Shown here: one piece after another, positions 28,355 through 37,926 of the stretch
Layout of the letters: every line of letters starts with the position of its first letter
How positions within the stretch are numbered: position 1 is the stretch's first letter
DNA from: Reclinomonas americana ATCC 50394
Taxonomy: Eukaryota; Jakobida; Jakobea; Jakobida
DNA: 64,000 bases
Direction of reading: 5' to 3'
Assembly (NCBI GenBank): GCA_048213135.1
Contig: PS015010.1
Coordinates: 1,984,001-2,048,000, forward strand
The notes under the pieces: model-generated
What the model saw: the letters and a program-made list of their open reading frames with translations, nothing else
The model's database searches: none
What the model was told of the DNA's origin: nothing
Program-made: the position numbers and the translations under genes

Positions 28355-29197
28355 TTAATGATAATTAGCTAAACCTGTCATACGGATCACTTCATCGCGG
28401 CTCCTCCCCTCCTTGCGCAGGCTTTGTATTGACAACGCTCCTTCCGACTTTGACAACTTTGTTCCCTGTCCGTCTTTCAGCAAAGGATGATGATAAAAAT
28501 AGGCTGATAAAAAAGCTCCCGCATCCAGTACATCTGCCAGGTACAATTGCGCCAGCGTGGAATCGAGCAGGTCTTCTCCCCTTATCACCAGGTCGATGCC
28601 GAAATGCAGGTCATCGGCCAGTGAAGCCAGCTGGTAAGCCGGGTACCCGTCCTTTTTGCGTATTACAAAATCTTTCACCGATGCCGGCAATGTATATCGA
28701 TGTATCTGCCCGTCCGGGGACTGGAAAGAAAGAGGTTTTGACATATTCGTACGTATTCTCCAGTTCACACCCGGCGTGTCCAGTGGTATTTGTTTGTCGC
28801 GGCAGGTACCGGCATAAGCACCATCAACGCTGTGCTGCAGTACCTGTGTACGGGTACAGGTACAGGCAAAGACCAGCCTTTTGTCAACCAGCTGTTGCAG
28901 TAATGCCTGGTAAACGGGCAGCCGATGTACCTGCGAATACAGTTCGCAGTACTCCTGCATATTCTGCGGTCCCTCATTCCATGTAATGCCCAGGAAATTC
29001 AGGGTATTGAAAATATCCTGTACATAGTCGTCCTGTATTCTTTCCCTGTCAAGATCATCGATACGTAACAATATACCTGCCCCATACTGTGCCGCCACCC
29101 GGCTGGTAAGCAGGAAACTATATGCATTGCCCAGGTGAAGAAAACCACTGGGCGTTGGTGCAATACGGGTTTTGACAAAATGAGGCTGACCGATCAT
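28355..29197 (-). CDS. gluQ: Glutamyl-Q tRNA(Asp) synthetase
   Basis: 280 residues from ATG 29195-29197; the frame extends 20 codons upstream without family residues. It is a shortened class I glutamyl-tRNA synthetase without the anticodon-binding domain. The HIGH-like motif is HLGN at 21-24 in APTPSGFLHLGNAYSF, and the KMSKS-like motif is KLSKS at 247-251. A zinc-site pattern (CTCTR ... YAGTCRDK) and IRGEDLLDST are typical of GluQ. It attaches glutamate to queuosine at position 34 of tRNA-Asp. The substrate tRNA gene lies at 21923-21996. Confidence 0.9.
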   Translation of the reverse strand: MIGQPHFVKTRIAPTPSGFLHLGNAYSFLLTSRVAAQYGAGILLRIDDLDRERIQDDYVQDIFNTLNFLGITWNEGPQNMQEYCELYSQVHRLPVYQALLQQLVDKRLVFACTCTRTQVLQHSVDGAYAGTCRDKQIPLDTPGVNWRIRTNMSKPLSFQSPDGQIHRYTLPASVKDFVIRKKDGYPAYQLASLADDLHFGIDLVIRGEDLLDSTLAQLYLADVLDAGAFLSAYFYHHPLLKDGQGTKLSKSEGALSIQSLRKEGRSRDEVIRMTGLANYH

Positions 29198-29319
29198 AAT
29201 ACTGAGGAAAGTAAAGATAGGATTTCCGGTGCTGACATTTACCGCACAGGATGTCAACCTAACCAGCTGCCCCTCCCCAGAATATTTGCCCCCTGCTGCC
29301 TGATATAGCCTTAAAAAAT

Positions 29320-29327
29320 TATCTTTG
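29320..29327 (+). promoter_or_regulatory. Candidate -7 box (TATCTTTG) of the oxidoreductase gene
   Basis: Matches TAnnTTTG and lies 18 nt before ATG 29346. It rules against the upstream in-frame ATG at 29325, which lies inside the box. The -33 element is not clear. Confidence 0.45.
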
Positions 29328-29345
29328 GCAAAAGAAACATGCTAT

Positions 29346-30317
29346 ATGCTTAAAGTAGGAGTCATCGGGGCAGGCCACCTGGGAAAATTTCACCTGAATA
29401 ACTGGACTGTGATCGATGGGGTACAACTGGTTGGTTTTTGCGATACCGACGATGCCAATTCCGCCCTGGTAGCGGAAAAATATAATATCCCCCGTTTTGC
29501 CACAACTGAAGAACTGCTCGATGCCTGCGATGCCGTAGATATTGTAGCGCCTACTACTTTTCATTACGAATTATGCGAAGCGGCGATCAAGAAAGGCAAA
29601 CATGTTTTTGTGGAAAAACCGCTGACCAATACCATGGACGAGGCCCGCAACCTGGTAAAACTGGCCAAGGAGGCCAATATCAAATTCCAGGTGGGGCACG
29701 TAGAGCGTTTTAACCCCGCTTTCCTGGCCCTCAAAAAACAGCAGCTCCAGCCCATGTTCATCGAGGTGCACCGCCTGGCGCAATTTAATCCACGCGGTAC
29801 GGATGTAAGTGTGATCCTGGACCTGATGATACACGATATTGACATCATCCTCAGCCTGGTTAAAAGCGACGTAAGTTATATCAGCGCCAACGGCGTGGCT
29901 GTTATGAGCGATACGCCTGACATTGCCAACGTTCGCATTGAATTTGACAATGGCTGCGTAGCCAACCTCACCAGTAGCCGTATTTCCATGAAAAAAATGA
30001 GGAAGATGCGCCTGTTCCAGAAAGACGCCTACATTGGTATAGATTTCCTGGAAAAGAAAACAGAAGTGATCAAATTGAATACGCCGGGAGATAAAGATGT
30101 ATTTACATTCGATATTGAGACCAATAATGGTAAAAAAACCATCGCCATTGCCAATCCCGCCATTGCCGAGGTGAATGCCATGAAACTGGAACTGGAAGAA
30201 TTCAGGGATGCCATCCTCTACAATACCGATACCCCTGTAAGTATTGTAGACGGCTTCAGGGCCATGGAAGTCGCTCACCAGATACTCGACAAGATCGGCA
30301 AACTCAGCGTACACTAA
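29346..30317 (+). CDS. Gfo/Idh/MocA family oxidoreductase
   Basis: 323 residues. The Rossmann fingerprint is at the N-terminus ([19 protein letters not shown]), followed by FCDTDD, then the catalytic EKPLT loop near residue 95. The C-terminal substrate domain has [14 protein letters not shown] and [23 protein letters not shown]. The family reduces or oxidises sugar derivatives with NAD(P). The member closest in style is the UDP-N-acetylglucosamine 3-dehydrogenase-like group found in envelope-sugar pathways, but the substrate is not proven. It precedes the sugar transferase gene by 67 nt, which fits a role in envelope glycan synthesis. Confidence 0.88.
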   Translation: MLKVGVIGAGHLGKFHLNNWTVIDGVQLVGFCDTDDANSALVAEKYNIPRFATTEELLDACDAVDIVAPTTFHYELCEAAIKKGKHVFVEKPLTNTMDEARNLVKLAKEANIKFQVGHVERFNPAFLALKKQQLQPMFIEVHRLAQFNPRGTDVSVILDLMIHDIDIILSLVKSDVSYISANGVAVMSDTPDIANVRIEFDNGCVANLTSSRISMKKMRKMRLFQKDAYIGIDFLEKKTEVIKLNTPGDKDVFTFDIETNNGKKTIAIANPAIAEVNAMKLELEEFRDAILYNTDTPVSIVDGFRAMEVAHQILDKIGKLSVH

Positions 30318-30384
30318 TGTAATTGTCCGTTCGGCACTGAACGATTATTCCCGTAACAACAACGGTATTGTTTACATTTACAGC

Positions 30385-31782
30385 ATGAATCAACCACGGA
30401 TACATACAAGCTGGTACGCATTCGGCGATTTTGTGGCTTCCGTTCTGTCGTGGCTGGTTTTTTATTATCTGCGGAAGGAGATCATCAATGAACCCTTCAT
30501 TACCGGCCCCAAATTCTATATCGGGCTGGCACTGTTCCCCTTCGCCTGGCTTACCCTGTACCTGCTAACGGGAAGCTATAACCGCATTTACCAGAAATCG
30601 AGATTGAACGAATGCCTGTACACGGTAGGTGTAACATTTGCCGGCAGCCTTCTCATTCTTTTCCTCTTCCTGCTGTATGATGCCATTGGCGATTACAATA
30701 TTTATTATAAGGAATTTGTGACCCTGGTATCGGTTCAGAGTTTTTTTGTGATCGCGTCACGCCTCATTTTTCTGAACCGGGCCAAAACACAACTCACCCA
30801 CGGTTTCGTTTTTTTCAATACCCTCATTATCGGTTCCAACAAAAATGCCGCGGATCTTTACCAGTCGATCACCGGGAACAGGGAAAAAACGGGATTCCGC
30901 GTAGTGGGATTTGCCAATACCAATGGCCATCATGGTTCTTTTCTCCCGGTAGACCTTCCCCATCTCGGCGAAGCGGCAGATGTGCCATCTATTATTTCAC
31001 AGCACCATATTGAAGAGGTGATCATTGCCATAGAGAAGAAAGAAAGGGGGCAACTGGAGAAAATGTTGCGTCAGCTCAGTGATAAAAATGTGAACATCAG
31101 GATCACGCCCGACATGGTAGATATTATCAGCGGCGCTGTACAAACCAGCAATGTGCTGGGCATCCCCCTCATTGATCTTCATTCCGGGTTACTGCCCCTG
31201 TGGCAACAGAACATCAAGCGCATTATCGATATCGGTGCTTCACTTACCGGGCTGCTCCTCCTGTCTCCTCTATTCATTTATGTTGCCATAAGGGTGAAGT
31301 TCAGCTCCCGTGGCCCTCTCCTTTACCTGCAGCAAAGAGTGGGTTATAAAGGAAAGCCATTTTCGATGATCAAGTTCCGCAGCATGGTGCAGAACGCGGA
31401 GCCCAACGGGCCGGAACTGAGCAGCGATCATGATCCGCGTATCACGCCCTGGGGCAGGATCATGCGCAAATGGCGGCTCGATGAACTGCCCCAGTTATGG
31501 AATATCCTTAAAGGCGAAATGAGCCTGGTAGGTCCGCGGCCGGAACGCAAATTCTATATCGACCAGATCGTAGCCCTGCACCCCGAATACAATTACCTGC
31601 TGAAAGTCAAACCCGGTCTCACCAGTTGGGGCATGGTCAAATTCGGCTATGCTTCCTCGGTAGAAGAAATGACCGAGCGCATGAAGTACGATCTTATCTA
31701 TATCGAGAATATTTCCCTCGCACTCGATTTCAAAATCATGCTGCATACTATTAAGATTATATTGTCGGGGAAGGGGAAATGA
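30385..31782 (+). CDS. Exopolysaccharide-initiating sugar transferase (WcaJ/undecaprenyl-phosphate glycosyl-1-phosphate transferase type)
   Basis: 465 residues. Four membrane helices lie in the first 130 residues, then a Rossmann-like nucleotide region ([19 protein letters not shown] ... GFANTNG), one helix ([23 protein letters not shown]), and the cytosolic bacterial sugar transferase domain with [10 protein letters not shown], the basic [15 protein letters not shown] and [15 protein letters not shown]. It moves a sugar-1-phosphate to undecaprenyl phosphate to start a repeat-unit glycan. No other polysaccharide genes are next to it apart from the oxidoreductase upstream. Confidence 0.92.
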   Translation: MNQPRIHTSWYAFGDFVASVLSWLVFYYLRKEIINEPFITGPKFYIGLALFPFAWLTLYLLTGSYNRIYQKSRLNECLYTVGVTFAGSLLILFLFLLYDAIGDYNIYYKEFVTLVSVQSFFVIASRLIFLNRAKTQLTHGFVFFNTLIIGSNKNAADLYQSITGNREKTGFRVVGFANTNGHHGSFLPVDLPHLGEAADVPSIISQHHIEEVIIAIEKKERGQLEKMLRQLSDKNVNIRITPDMVDIISGAVQTSNVLGIPLIDLHSGLLPLWQQNIKRIIDIGASLTGLLLLSPLFIYVAIRVKFSSRGPLLYLQQRVGYKGKPFSMIKFRSMVQNAEPNGPELSSDHDPRITPWGRIMRKWRLDELPQLWNILKGEMSLVGPRPERKFYIDQIVALHPEYNYLLKVKPGLTSWGMVKFGYASSVEEMTERMKYDLIYIENISLALDFKIMLHTIKIILSGKGK

Positions 31783-31790
31783 TTTTTCTT

Positions 31791-31813
31791 ACCGCAAAGC
31801 AACGATGAACGCA
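31791..31813 (+). repeat. Left 23-bp inverted repeat flanking the GxxExxY gene
   Basis: The repeat begins ACCGCAAAGCAACGATG and is a perfect reverse complement of 32318-32340; the similarity continues imperfectly for about 10 bp inward. It lies 9 nt after the stop codon of the sugar transferase. Confidence 0.8.
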
Positions 31814-31827
31814 GAGACAACGCAAAG

Positions 31828-32214
31828 TTAAAGCCTGTATACAACCCTTTTAAATCCATCCTTCAAAAGCGGTACATGGAAGTTGATAAGATAGCCGAGG
31901 TTTCTTTTATACAACTTCAGGTAAGTGATTAACTGCGCCATAAACACGGGCGTTATACTTTCGCAGGCCTTTACTTCAATGATAATCTCGTCCTCCACCA
32001 GCAGATCAATAACATATGTTTTGCCTAACGGAACAGATTTATAGGTAAGCTCCACTGCAACCTGTTCTTTTACCAAAAACCCCCGTAACTCCAGTTCTTT
32101 ACGTAATGATACTCGGTAAGCAGATTCCAGTAATCCCGGGCCAAGCTCTTTGTGAACTGTTAAAGCCGAATCCAAGATATTTTTACCAATATTTTCCAAT
32201 ACTACTCTGTCCAT
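31828..32214 (-). CDS. GxxExxY family protein
   Basis: 128 residues with the family signature GPGLLESAY near residues 25-33, then KELELRGFLVKEQVAVELTYKSVPLG, a PD-(D/E)XK-like strand pattern YVIDLLVEDEIIIEVKA (Asp, Glu and Lys suitably placed), and MAQLITYLKL. The fold is probably nuclease-like, but the biological role of this widespread family is unknown. It lies between 23-bp inverted repeats and is opposite in direction to its neighbours. Confidence 0.9.
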   Translation of the reverse strand: MDRVVLENIGKNILDSALTVHKELGPGLLESAYRVSLRKELELRGFLVKEQVAVELTYKSVPLGKTYVIDLLVEDEIIIEVKACESITPVFMAQLITYLKLYKRNLGYLINFHVPLLKDGFKRVVYRL

Positions 32215-32317
32215 ATAAGTGATTTTATTCTCAAAAATATTATGTGACAGAATGGTTTTGACAGTAATAATACCCTTGCCCGTTTACTTTCCAAACCCTA
32301 TACCTTGGCGTCACCTT

Positions 32318-32340
32318 TGCGTTCATCGTTGCTTTGCGGT
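32318..32340 (-). repeat. Right 23-bp inverted repeat flanking the GxxExxY gene
   Basis: Perfect reverse complement of 31791-31813. It lies 76 nt before the TTG start of the M1 peptidase, so the repeat is in that gene's upstream region. Confidence 0.8.
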
Positions 32341-32390
32341 TACATATGGCGTCAGCCATCTCCCCATACCCAACTTGCCGCCTTTTTGCT

Positions 32391-32398
32391 TACTTTTG
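32391..32398 (+). promoter_or_regulatory. Candidate -7 box (TACTTTTG) of the M1 peptidase gene
   Basis: Matches TAnnTTTG and lies 17 nt before TTG 32416, which supports that non-ATG start over the upstream ATG at 32305. Confidence 0.45.
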
Positions 32399-32415
32399 AG
32401 CACAAACCGACTGCT

Positions 32416-35247
32416 TTGAAAAAGCTCCTTTTATTCAGCATATTAACCAGCCTTCTGCAATCCTCCCTTTTGGCGCAATTAACCGGGAAAAATGAGCCGT
32501 ACTGGCAGCAGGAAGTCAACTATACTATTGAAGTAACTCTCAACGATGCCGACCATACCCTGGATGGTTTTGTGAAGATGGAATACATCAACAATTCCCC
32601 TGATACCCTGCACTTCATCTGGATCCACCTCTGGCCCAATGCGTATAAAAATGACCGCACCGCTTTCACCGACCAGGCATTGGAAAATGGCAGCACCGCC
32701 TTCTATTTCAGCGATAATGACAAACGGGGGTATATCAACCGGCTCGACTTTAAAGTGAACGGGGTATCAGCAGCCTTACAGGATCATCCGCAGCACCAGG
32801 ATATTGTTCAGCTGCAATTGCCCACTCCGCTGCCACCGCACAGCCGCACCCGGATAGAAACCCCTTTTCATGTTAAACTGCCTTATGCATTTTCGCGGGG
32901 CGGGCATGTGGATCAGACCTATCATATCACACAGTGGTATCCCAAGCCCGCTGTATATGACCGTAAAGGATGGCATCCCATGCCTTATCTCGACCAGGGA
33001 GAATTTTATGCGGAGATCGGCAGTTATGATGTACAGATCACCCTTCCTCAAAATTATATCGTAGCCGCTACAGGCGCCCTGCAGGATGCCGGCGAAAAAG
33101 CGAAACTGGATAAAGGTATTTCATCCGCCGCCACGGGTAACAAGAAAGGAAAGCCCGCCGCTATCCCTTCTGATCAAACAACCAAAACTTTACATTACCG
33201 GCAAAACCATATCCATGACTTTGCCTGGTTTGCAGATAAGGCCTTCGAAGTTAAACACGATACGCTGCGCCTGCCCTCCGGTAAAGTGATCGACGCCTAC
33301 GCCTTTCATTACCCTGAAAAAGCAGGACTGTGGGCCAGCAGCCTTCCCATGATCAAGAGGGCTATTCTGACCAAGAGCCAGCTGATCGGCGATTACCCCT
33401 TTCCGGTAGTAAGCGTGGTGGAAGACAGGAATAACGACGGCGGGGGAATGGAATATCCAACCATTACCTTATTGGGCACAGGCGGCTCCGAGCAAAGTCT
33501 TGATTTTGTGATCGGCCACGAAGTGGGGCACAACTGGTTTCAGGGCATACTGGCCACTAATGAGCGGCTGCATCCATGGATGGACGAGGGCATGAACACC
33601 TATTACGATAACCGGTACATGCAACAGCAATATGGCAGCACCGGCCCGGTAAGAATAGACGGACCTGGTTTCATTAAAAAGAAGATGCCGGCCGACCTGC
33701 TGCAAACCAGCCTGCAAACCGTTACCGGTCTTAAAAGGGACCAGCCGATAGAAACATCATCCGAAAAATTCTCCGATATCAATTTTAACCTCATCGCCTA
33801 TACTAAAACAGGCAACTGGATGAAGATGATGGCTGATGAACTGGGGCAGCCCTTATTCGACAGTTGCATGAAAGCCTATTACCAGGAATGGAAATTCAAA
33901 CATCCTTACCCGGAAGATTTCCGCAAAGTAATGGAAAGCGTGAGCGGTCGTGACCTGGGCAAATTCTTCAGCCTGCTGCAACAGAAAGGTATGCTTCCTG
34001 CACTGGGGCCGAAGAAAGGCATTCGCTTTGCCGGTTTCTTCAGCATGAAGGATGCCGATAAGTACCATTATATTTTTGCTTCACCCGCAGTGGGTTACAA
34101 TTTTTATGACAAGATAATGATAGGTGCCATTTTTCATAATTATACCCTGCCACTCTCCCGCTTCCAGTTCCTGGTGGCGCCTTTATACGCTACCGGCAGT
34201 AAACAGGTGAACGGACTGGGCAGGCTGGGTTATACTTTCTTCCCGGGAAACAATGGCCAGAAGCTGGAGATCGCCGTTGCAGGCGCCAGCTTTACAGGCG
34301 ACTCTTTCACCGATTCTACCGGTACCGTTAACTACCAGCGCTATTCGAAAATCGTACCTTCACTGCGTTACGTATTCGCCAACAAAAATCCGCGAAGTAC
34401 GATCACCCGTTTCCTGCAATGGAAAACATTCCTGATCAATGAAAAGGACATTCTTTTCACGAGGGATACGACCAATGATATCGACATAATCACCTACCCC
34501 AATAAATTCAGGTACATCAACCAGTTGCAGCTGGTAATTGAAAACAACCGGAAACTCTATCCTTACCGTGCCGCATTCCAGGCCGAGCAGGGTGAAAGTT
34601 TTGTACGGCTGAATTTCACCGGCAATTATTACTTCAATTATGCTAAGGGCGGAGGAATGAATGTACGGGTATTCGCGGGCAAGTTCCTGTACCTGGGTGA
34701 CCGCACTTTCACCAAACAATTCCAGACCGACCGTTACCACCTGAATATGACCGGGCCAAAAGGTTATGAAGACTATACCTACAGCAACTACTTCATTGGC
34801 AGAAATGAGTTTGACCGTTTCTCTTCCCAGCAAATTATGATGCGTGACGGCGGTTTTAAAGTGCGCACGGATATGCTGAGTGATAAAATCGGCAAAACAG
34901 ACGACTGGCTGGCCGCGGCGAACTTTACAACTGATATACCGAAAGCCATCAACCCTTTATCATTACTTCCCTTTAAGCTGCCCATAAAAGCATTTGTGGA
35001 TGTGGGTACCTATGCCGGCGCCTGGAAAAAAGATGCCAGCACAGGTCGTTTCTTATATGATGCGGGATTGCAGCTTTCCCTGTTCAGCAATGTGGTCAAC
35101 ATCTATGTTCCCCTGCTGTACAGCAAAGTATACAAGGATTATATCAAGTCCACTATACCGGATAAACGTTTCATCAAGAACATCAGTTTCAGTATCGATA
35201 TACAGAACATCAGCATCCGGAAACTGGTTCCTCAATTGCCGTTATAA
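32416..35247 (+). CDS. M1 family metallopeptidase (secreted)
   Basis: 943 residues if TTG 32416 is the start; from there the protein opens with KKLLLFSILTSLLQSSLLAQ, a good signal peptide, while an in-frame ATG at 32305 would put 37 odd residues before it. The N-terminal beta domain (YTIEVTLNDADHTLDGFVKMEYIN) is followed by the gluzincin core: HEVGHNW at 368-374, with His368 and His372 as zinc ligands and Glu369 as base, and the third ligand Glu391 (WMDEG), 18 residues after His372. An unusual feature is the long C-terminal part (about 540-943), rich in beta strands and aromatic residues. The GNAT gene starts 1 nt after its stop. Confidence 0.9.
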   Translation: MKKLLLFSILTSLLQSSLLAQLTGKNEPYWQQEVNYTIEVTLNDADHTLDGFVKMEYINNSPDTLHFIWIHLWPNAYKNDRTAFTDQALENGSTAFYFSDNDKRGYINRLDFKVNGVSAALQDHPQHQDIVQLQLPTPLPPHSRTRIETPFHVKLPYAFSRGGHVDQTYHITQWYPKPAVYDRKGWHPMPYLDQGEFYAEIGSYDVQITLPQNYIVAATGALQDAGEKAKLDKGISSAATGNKKGKPAAIPSDQTTKTLHYRQNHIHDFAWFADKAFEVKHDTLRLPSGKVIDAYAFHYPEKAGLWASSLPMIKRAILTKSQLIGDYPFPVVSVVEDRNNDGGGMEYPTITLLGTGGSEQSLDFVIGHEVGHNWFQGILATNERLHPWMDEGMNTYYDNRYMQQQYGSTGPVRIDGPGFIKKKMPADLLQTSLQTVTGLKRDQPIETSSEKFSDINFNLIAYTKTGNWMKMMADELGQPLFDSCMKAYYQEWKFKHPYPEDFRKVMESVSGRDLGKFFSLLQQKGMLPALGPKKGIRFAGFFSMKDADKYHYIFASPAVGYNFYDKIMIGAIFHNYTLPLSRFQFLVAPLYATGSKQVNGLGRLGYTFFPGNNGQKLEIAVAGASFTGDSFTDSTGTVNYQRYSKIVPSLRYVFANKNPRSTITRFLQWKTFLINEKDILFTRDTTNDIDIITYPNKFRYINQLQLVIENNRKLYPYRAAFQAEQGESFVRLNFTGNYYFNYAKGGGMNVRVFAGKFLYLGDRTFTKQFQTDRYHLNMTGPKGYEDYTYSNYFIGRNEFDRFSSQQIMMRDGGFKVRTDMLSDKIGKTDDWLAAANFTTDIPKAINPLSLLPFKLPIKAFVDVGTYAGAWKKDASTGRFLYDAGLQLSLFSNVVNIYVPLLYSKVYKDYIKSTIPDKRFIKNISFSIDIQNISIRKLVPQLPL

Positions 35248-35248
35248 C

Positions 35249-36160
35249 TTGTCCATCCGGTTTGTACCATATCGCCAGATCGACAAAATAAAATGGGACG
35301 ACTGTATCACCCATGCAGCCAACGGCCTTATCTATGGTTACTCCTTTTACCTGGATGCGATGGCAAAGCAATGGGATGCGCTGGTATGGAATGACTATGA
35401 AGCCGTGATGCCGCTTACCTGGAACAGCAAGTATGGCATCCGCTATTTATACCAGCCCGCGTTTACACCCTGCCTCGGCGTTTTTGGCAATACCATCACG
35501 CCCGGGCTGGTAAATGATTTTCTGGATGCTGTACCTTCCTCGTTCCGCTTCTGGGAGATCAGCCTGAATCAGCGCAATGCCCCAAAAGTAAAAGGGATTT
35601 CGATACAGCAACGCGTCAACTATGTACTTGATCTTTCCTCGCCTTATGAAGAATTGTTCAAGGGCTTCAGGGAAAACAACCGGCGCAACATTAAAAAAAG
35701 TGAACAGTTTGGCAACACGGTACAAAAAGGTATTCCTGCCGGGGAAATTATTCAGCTGGCCAAAGAACAAATGACAGGACTGACCAACCTGCGGGATGCA
35801 GACTGGCAACATTTTGAACAACTGTATCATTACCTCAGCGAAGAAAATAAAACGGAAACCTACGGTGTTACCGGGAAAAACGGGCAGTTGCTGGCCTCCT
35901 GCATTTTTTTCTTTTCACATGGCCGGGCTTACTATATCCTGGTAGGCAATCATCCCAACGGAAAAACACTGGGTGCTTCGCATGCCCTGCTGAATGCTTT
36001 TATTAAGGATCATGCAGGACAGGCCTTGCTGCTCGACTTCGAAGGAAGCGACATCAGCCAGCTCGCATTTTTTTACAGTGGGTTTGGGGCTGTCACAGAA
36101 AGCTATCCTGCCATACGATTGAACCGGCTGCCTTTTTACCTGAAGTGGGCGAAGAAATAA
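35249..36160 (+). CDS. GNAT/FemAB-like acyltransferase
   Basis: 303 residues from TTG 35249, one base after the M1 stop, so translation is probably coupled; the only upstream ATG (34994) lies deep inside the M1 gene. From this TTG the protein reads SIRFVPYRQIDKIKWDDCI, like related Bacteroidota proteins. The pattern (GFRENNRRNIKKSE, then SCIFFFSHGRAYYILVGNHPNGKTLGASHALLNAFI) fits the FemAB-like peptidyl/acyl transferase group of the GNAT superfamily. The substrate is unknown. Confidence 0.8.
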   Translation: MSIRFVPYRQIDKIKWDDCITHAANGLIYGYSFYLDAMAKQWDALVWNDYEAVMPLTWNSKYGIRYLYQPAFTPCLGVFGNTITPGLVNDFLDAVPSSFRFWEISLNQRNAPKVKGISIQQRVNYVLDLSSPYEELFKGFRENNRRNIKKSEQFGNTVQKGIPAGEIIQLAKEQMTGLTNLRDADWQHFEQLYHYLSEENKTETYGVTGKNGQLLASCIFFFSHGRAYYILVGNHPNGKTLGASHALLNAFIKDHAGQALLLDFEGSDISQLAFFYSGFGAVTESYPAIRLNRLPFYLKWAKK

Positions 36161-36167
36161 TGTTGAA

Positions 36168-36842
36168 TCAGGACTGCTTTTCTTTAAGCAGTATTTCCGC
36201 GAGGATAAGATCGGATGGTTGCGTTATTTTGATATTGCTCACTTCACCTTCCACCAGTTGCACTTTCATACCAAACGCTTCCACTACAGTGGCTTCATCT
36301 GTAAAGCGGTCTTTGTAATCAATATTAAAGGCGGGCAATAATATTTTGCTGTGAAAGGTTTGTGGTGTTTGTACCAGTTTTACTGTACTGCGTTCCAGCG
36401 CTTCGTTGCCTTCTGCTGTCAGTACGCGGATACTGTCGCGGCTGTCGATCACCGGTATTGCGGAACCATTCTCCGCCGCGGCTTCATAACAACGCTGTAC
36501 CAGGGAGGTGGTGGCCAGGCAACGAACGGCGTCATGCACAAATACAATACTCTCCTCTTCCACCAGTTTCAAGCCGTTCTGCACCGAATGAAACCTCGTT
36601 CTTCCGCCAACCGTGATCTGTATCCTTTCATAATCAAAAAAGGCATCGATGATCTCCTGTCCGGATGCCACGTGCTCTTCAGGAAGAACAAGTATGATCT
36701 CCATATCCGGGTAAGCATCAAGGAACGTGCGGAGGGTATAGTACAATACGGGTTTACCGTCGAGTAGAAGAAATTGTTTGGGAACTGCGTTGTTCATCCT
36801 GCTGCCGCTTCCGCCGGCAACTATAACTGCGATCTTTTTCAT
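36168..36842 (-). CDS. ispD: 2-C-methyl-D-erythritol 4-phosphate cytidylyltransferase
   Basis: 224 residues from ATG 36840-36842, the usual IspD length. It joins MEP and CTP in the non-mevalonate isoprenoid pathway. Visible motifs are the CTP-binding loop AVIVAGGSGSRMNNAVPKQF at the N-terminus, VHDAVRCLA near residue 103, and TPQTFHSKIL with FTDEATVVEAFG in the C-terminal half. The ten residues that the frame adds upstream are basic and not conserved. It follows the isoaspartyl peptidase gene on the same strand by 57 nt; a -7 box at 36887-36894 may give it its own transcript. Confidence 0.95.
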   Translation of the reverse strand: MKKIAVIVAGGSGSRMNNAVPKQFLLLDGKPVLYYTLRTFLDAYPDMEIILVLPEEHVASGQEIIDAFFDYERIQITVGGRTRFHSVQNGLKLVEEESIVFVHDAVRCLATTSLVQRCYEAAAENGSAIPVIDSRDSIRVLTAEGNEALERSTVKLVQTPQTFHSKILLPAFNIDYKDRFTDEATVVEAFGMKVQLVEGEVSNIKITQPSDLILAEILLKEKQS

Positions 36843-36886
36843 GCTGCGCTTGTCTGTCTGCCTGCGTGGCACAGGCGTTTAGACTG

Positions 36887-36894
36887 CAAAAATA
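36887..36894 (-). promoter_or_regulatory. Candidate -7 box (TATTTTTG) of ispD
   Basis: Read on the minus strand it matches TAnnTTTG, 44 nt before the ispD start, with TTG about 22 nt upstream. Confidence 0.4.
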
Positions 36895-36899
36895 CCGTA

Positions 36900-37850
36900 T
36901 TAATCGTTGTAAATACCAATATAGTTTTCGCCGCTGCTGTTGCGCATGCCGCGGTACATACCGGCGCTGTTGAATATCATGGCCGCGTTGCCTGCCGCGT
37001 CAACACCAATCATACCACCCTCCCCTTCTATCTTCATCAGTTTGTTGTTCACCACTTCTTCCATGGCTTCCTGCAGGCTCAGGCCTTTATATTCCATAAG
37101 GCAGCTTACATCATAGGCGGCTACGGCACGGATAAACATTTCGCCATGACCGGTGCAACTGATGGCGCAGGTTTTATTATTGGCATAGGTACCACAGCCA
37201 ATGAGCGGACTGTCGCCGATACGGCCGTATTTTTTATTGGTCATACCACCGGTGCTCGTCGCGGCGGCTACATTGCCCTCTCCGTCGCAGGCCACAGCGC
37301 CCACTGTTCCAAATTTTTTATCTTTCATCAGTTCTTCCAGTCCCTGGTGGGTATGGTCGAGGGAATAGTTATCACTGTCGCGGATGGCTTTCCACTGGTC
37401 ATAACGGAACTGTGAAAAAAAGAACTCATCTGGTTCCAGTTTAATGCCCTGTTTGATAGCGAAATCATTGGCCCCTTTACCGCTGAGAAAAACGTGGTTG
37501 CTGTTGTGCATCACTTCCGCGGCCAGTTCAATTGGATTGCGAACATTCCGGATACCGGCAACAGCACCGGCATCAAGCATCTTTCCTTCCATAATGGCAG
37601 CATCCATTTCCTGTACGCCTTTTTTGGTGAATACAGAGCCACGGCCTGCATTGAAAAGCAGGTTGTCTTCCAATATCACTACAGCCGCCTTAACGGCATT
37701 GGTAGCGGAACCGCCTTCTTCCAGTACAGCATAACCGGCGTCCACAGCTTCCTGCAAACCCTGCATATAAGCGGCTTCCAGCCCTGGTGTCATGTCTTCC
37801 CTGAGGATGGTGCCTGCCCCTCCGTGTATAACGATCGAAAATGGTTGCAT
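36900..37850 (-). CDS. Isoaspartyl peptidase / L-asparaginase (Ntn hydrolase)
   Basis: 316 residues. The precursor should cut itself before Thr182 in KKFGTVGAVACDGEGNVAAATSTGG, making the N-terminal nucleophile of the beta chain. Other family motifs are IHGGAGTI at the N-terminus, NAGRGSVFTKKG (68-79), and GDSPLIGCGTYAN with CTGHGEMFIR downstream. No signal peptide is seen, so it is cytosolic. It hydrolyses isoaspartyl dipeptides or asparagine. A TATTTTTG box at 37880-37887 may be its promoter. Confidence 0.95.
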   Translation of the reverse strand: MQPFSIVIHGGAGTILREDMTPGLEAAYMQGLQEAVDAGYAVLEEGGSATNAVKAAVVILEDNLLFNAGRGSVFTKKGVQEMDAAIMEGKMLDAGAVAGIRNVRNPIELAAEVMHNSNHVFLSGKGANDFAIKQGIKLEPDEFFFSQFRYDQWKAIRDSDNYSLDHTHQGLEELMKDKKFGTVGAVACDGEGNVAAATSTGGMTNKKYGRIGDSPLIGCGTYANNKTCAISCTGHGEMFIRAVAAYDVSCLMEYKGLSLQEAMEEVVNNKLMKIEGEGGMIGVDAAGNAAMIFNSAGMYRGMRNSSGENYIGIYND

Positions 37851-37879
37851 ACGTGCTATTGGGTATTAAAATGAAGCCC

Positions 37880-37887
37880 CAAAAATA
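37880..37887 (-). promoter_or_regulatory. Candidate -7 box (TATTTTTG) of the isoaspartyl peptidase gene
   Basis: Minus-strand match to TAnnTTTG, 29 nt before the start. A TTTG at 37906-37903 is only 15 nt upstream, shorter than usual. Confidence 0.35.
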
Positions 37888-37926
37888 TTTATTTTACCAT
37901 CACAAACTTTCGAAGTTTTTGAAGCA

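Noticed and set aside
31791-32340. A classical IS element around the GxxExxY gene
   Set aside because: There is no transposase in the roughly 550-bp unit and no target duplication is seen, so only a repeat-flanked cassette is reported.
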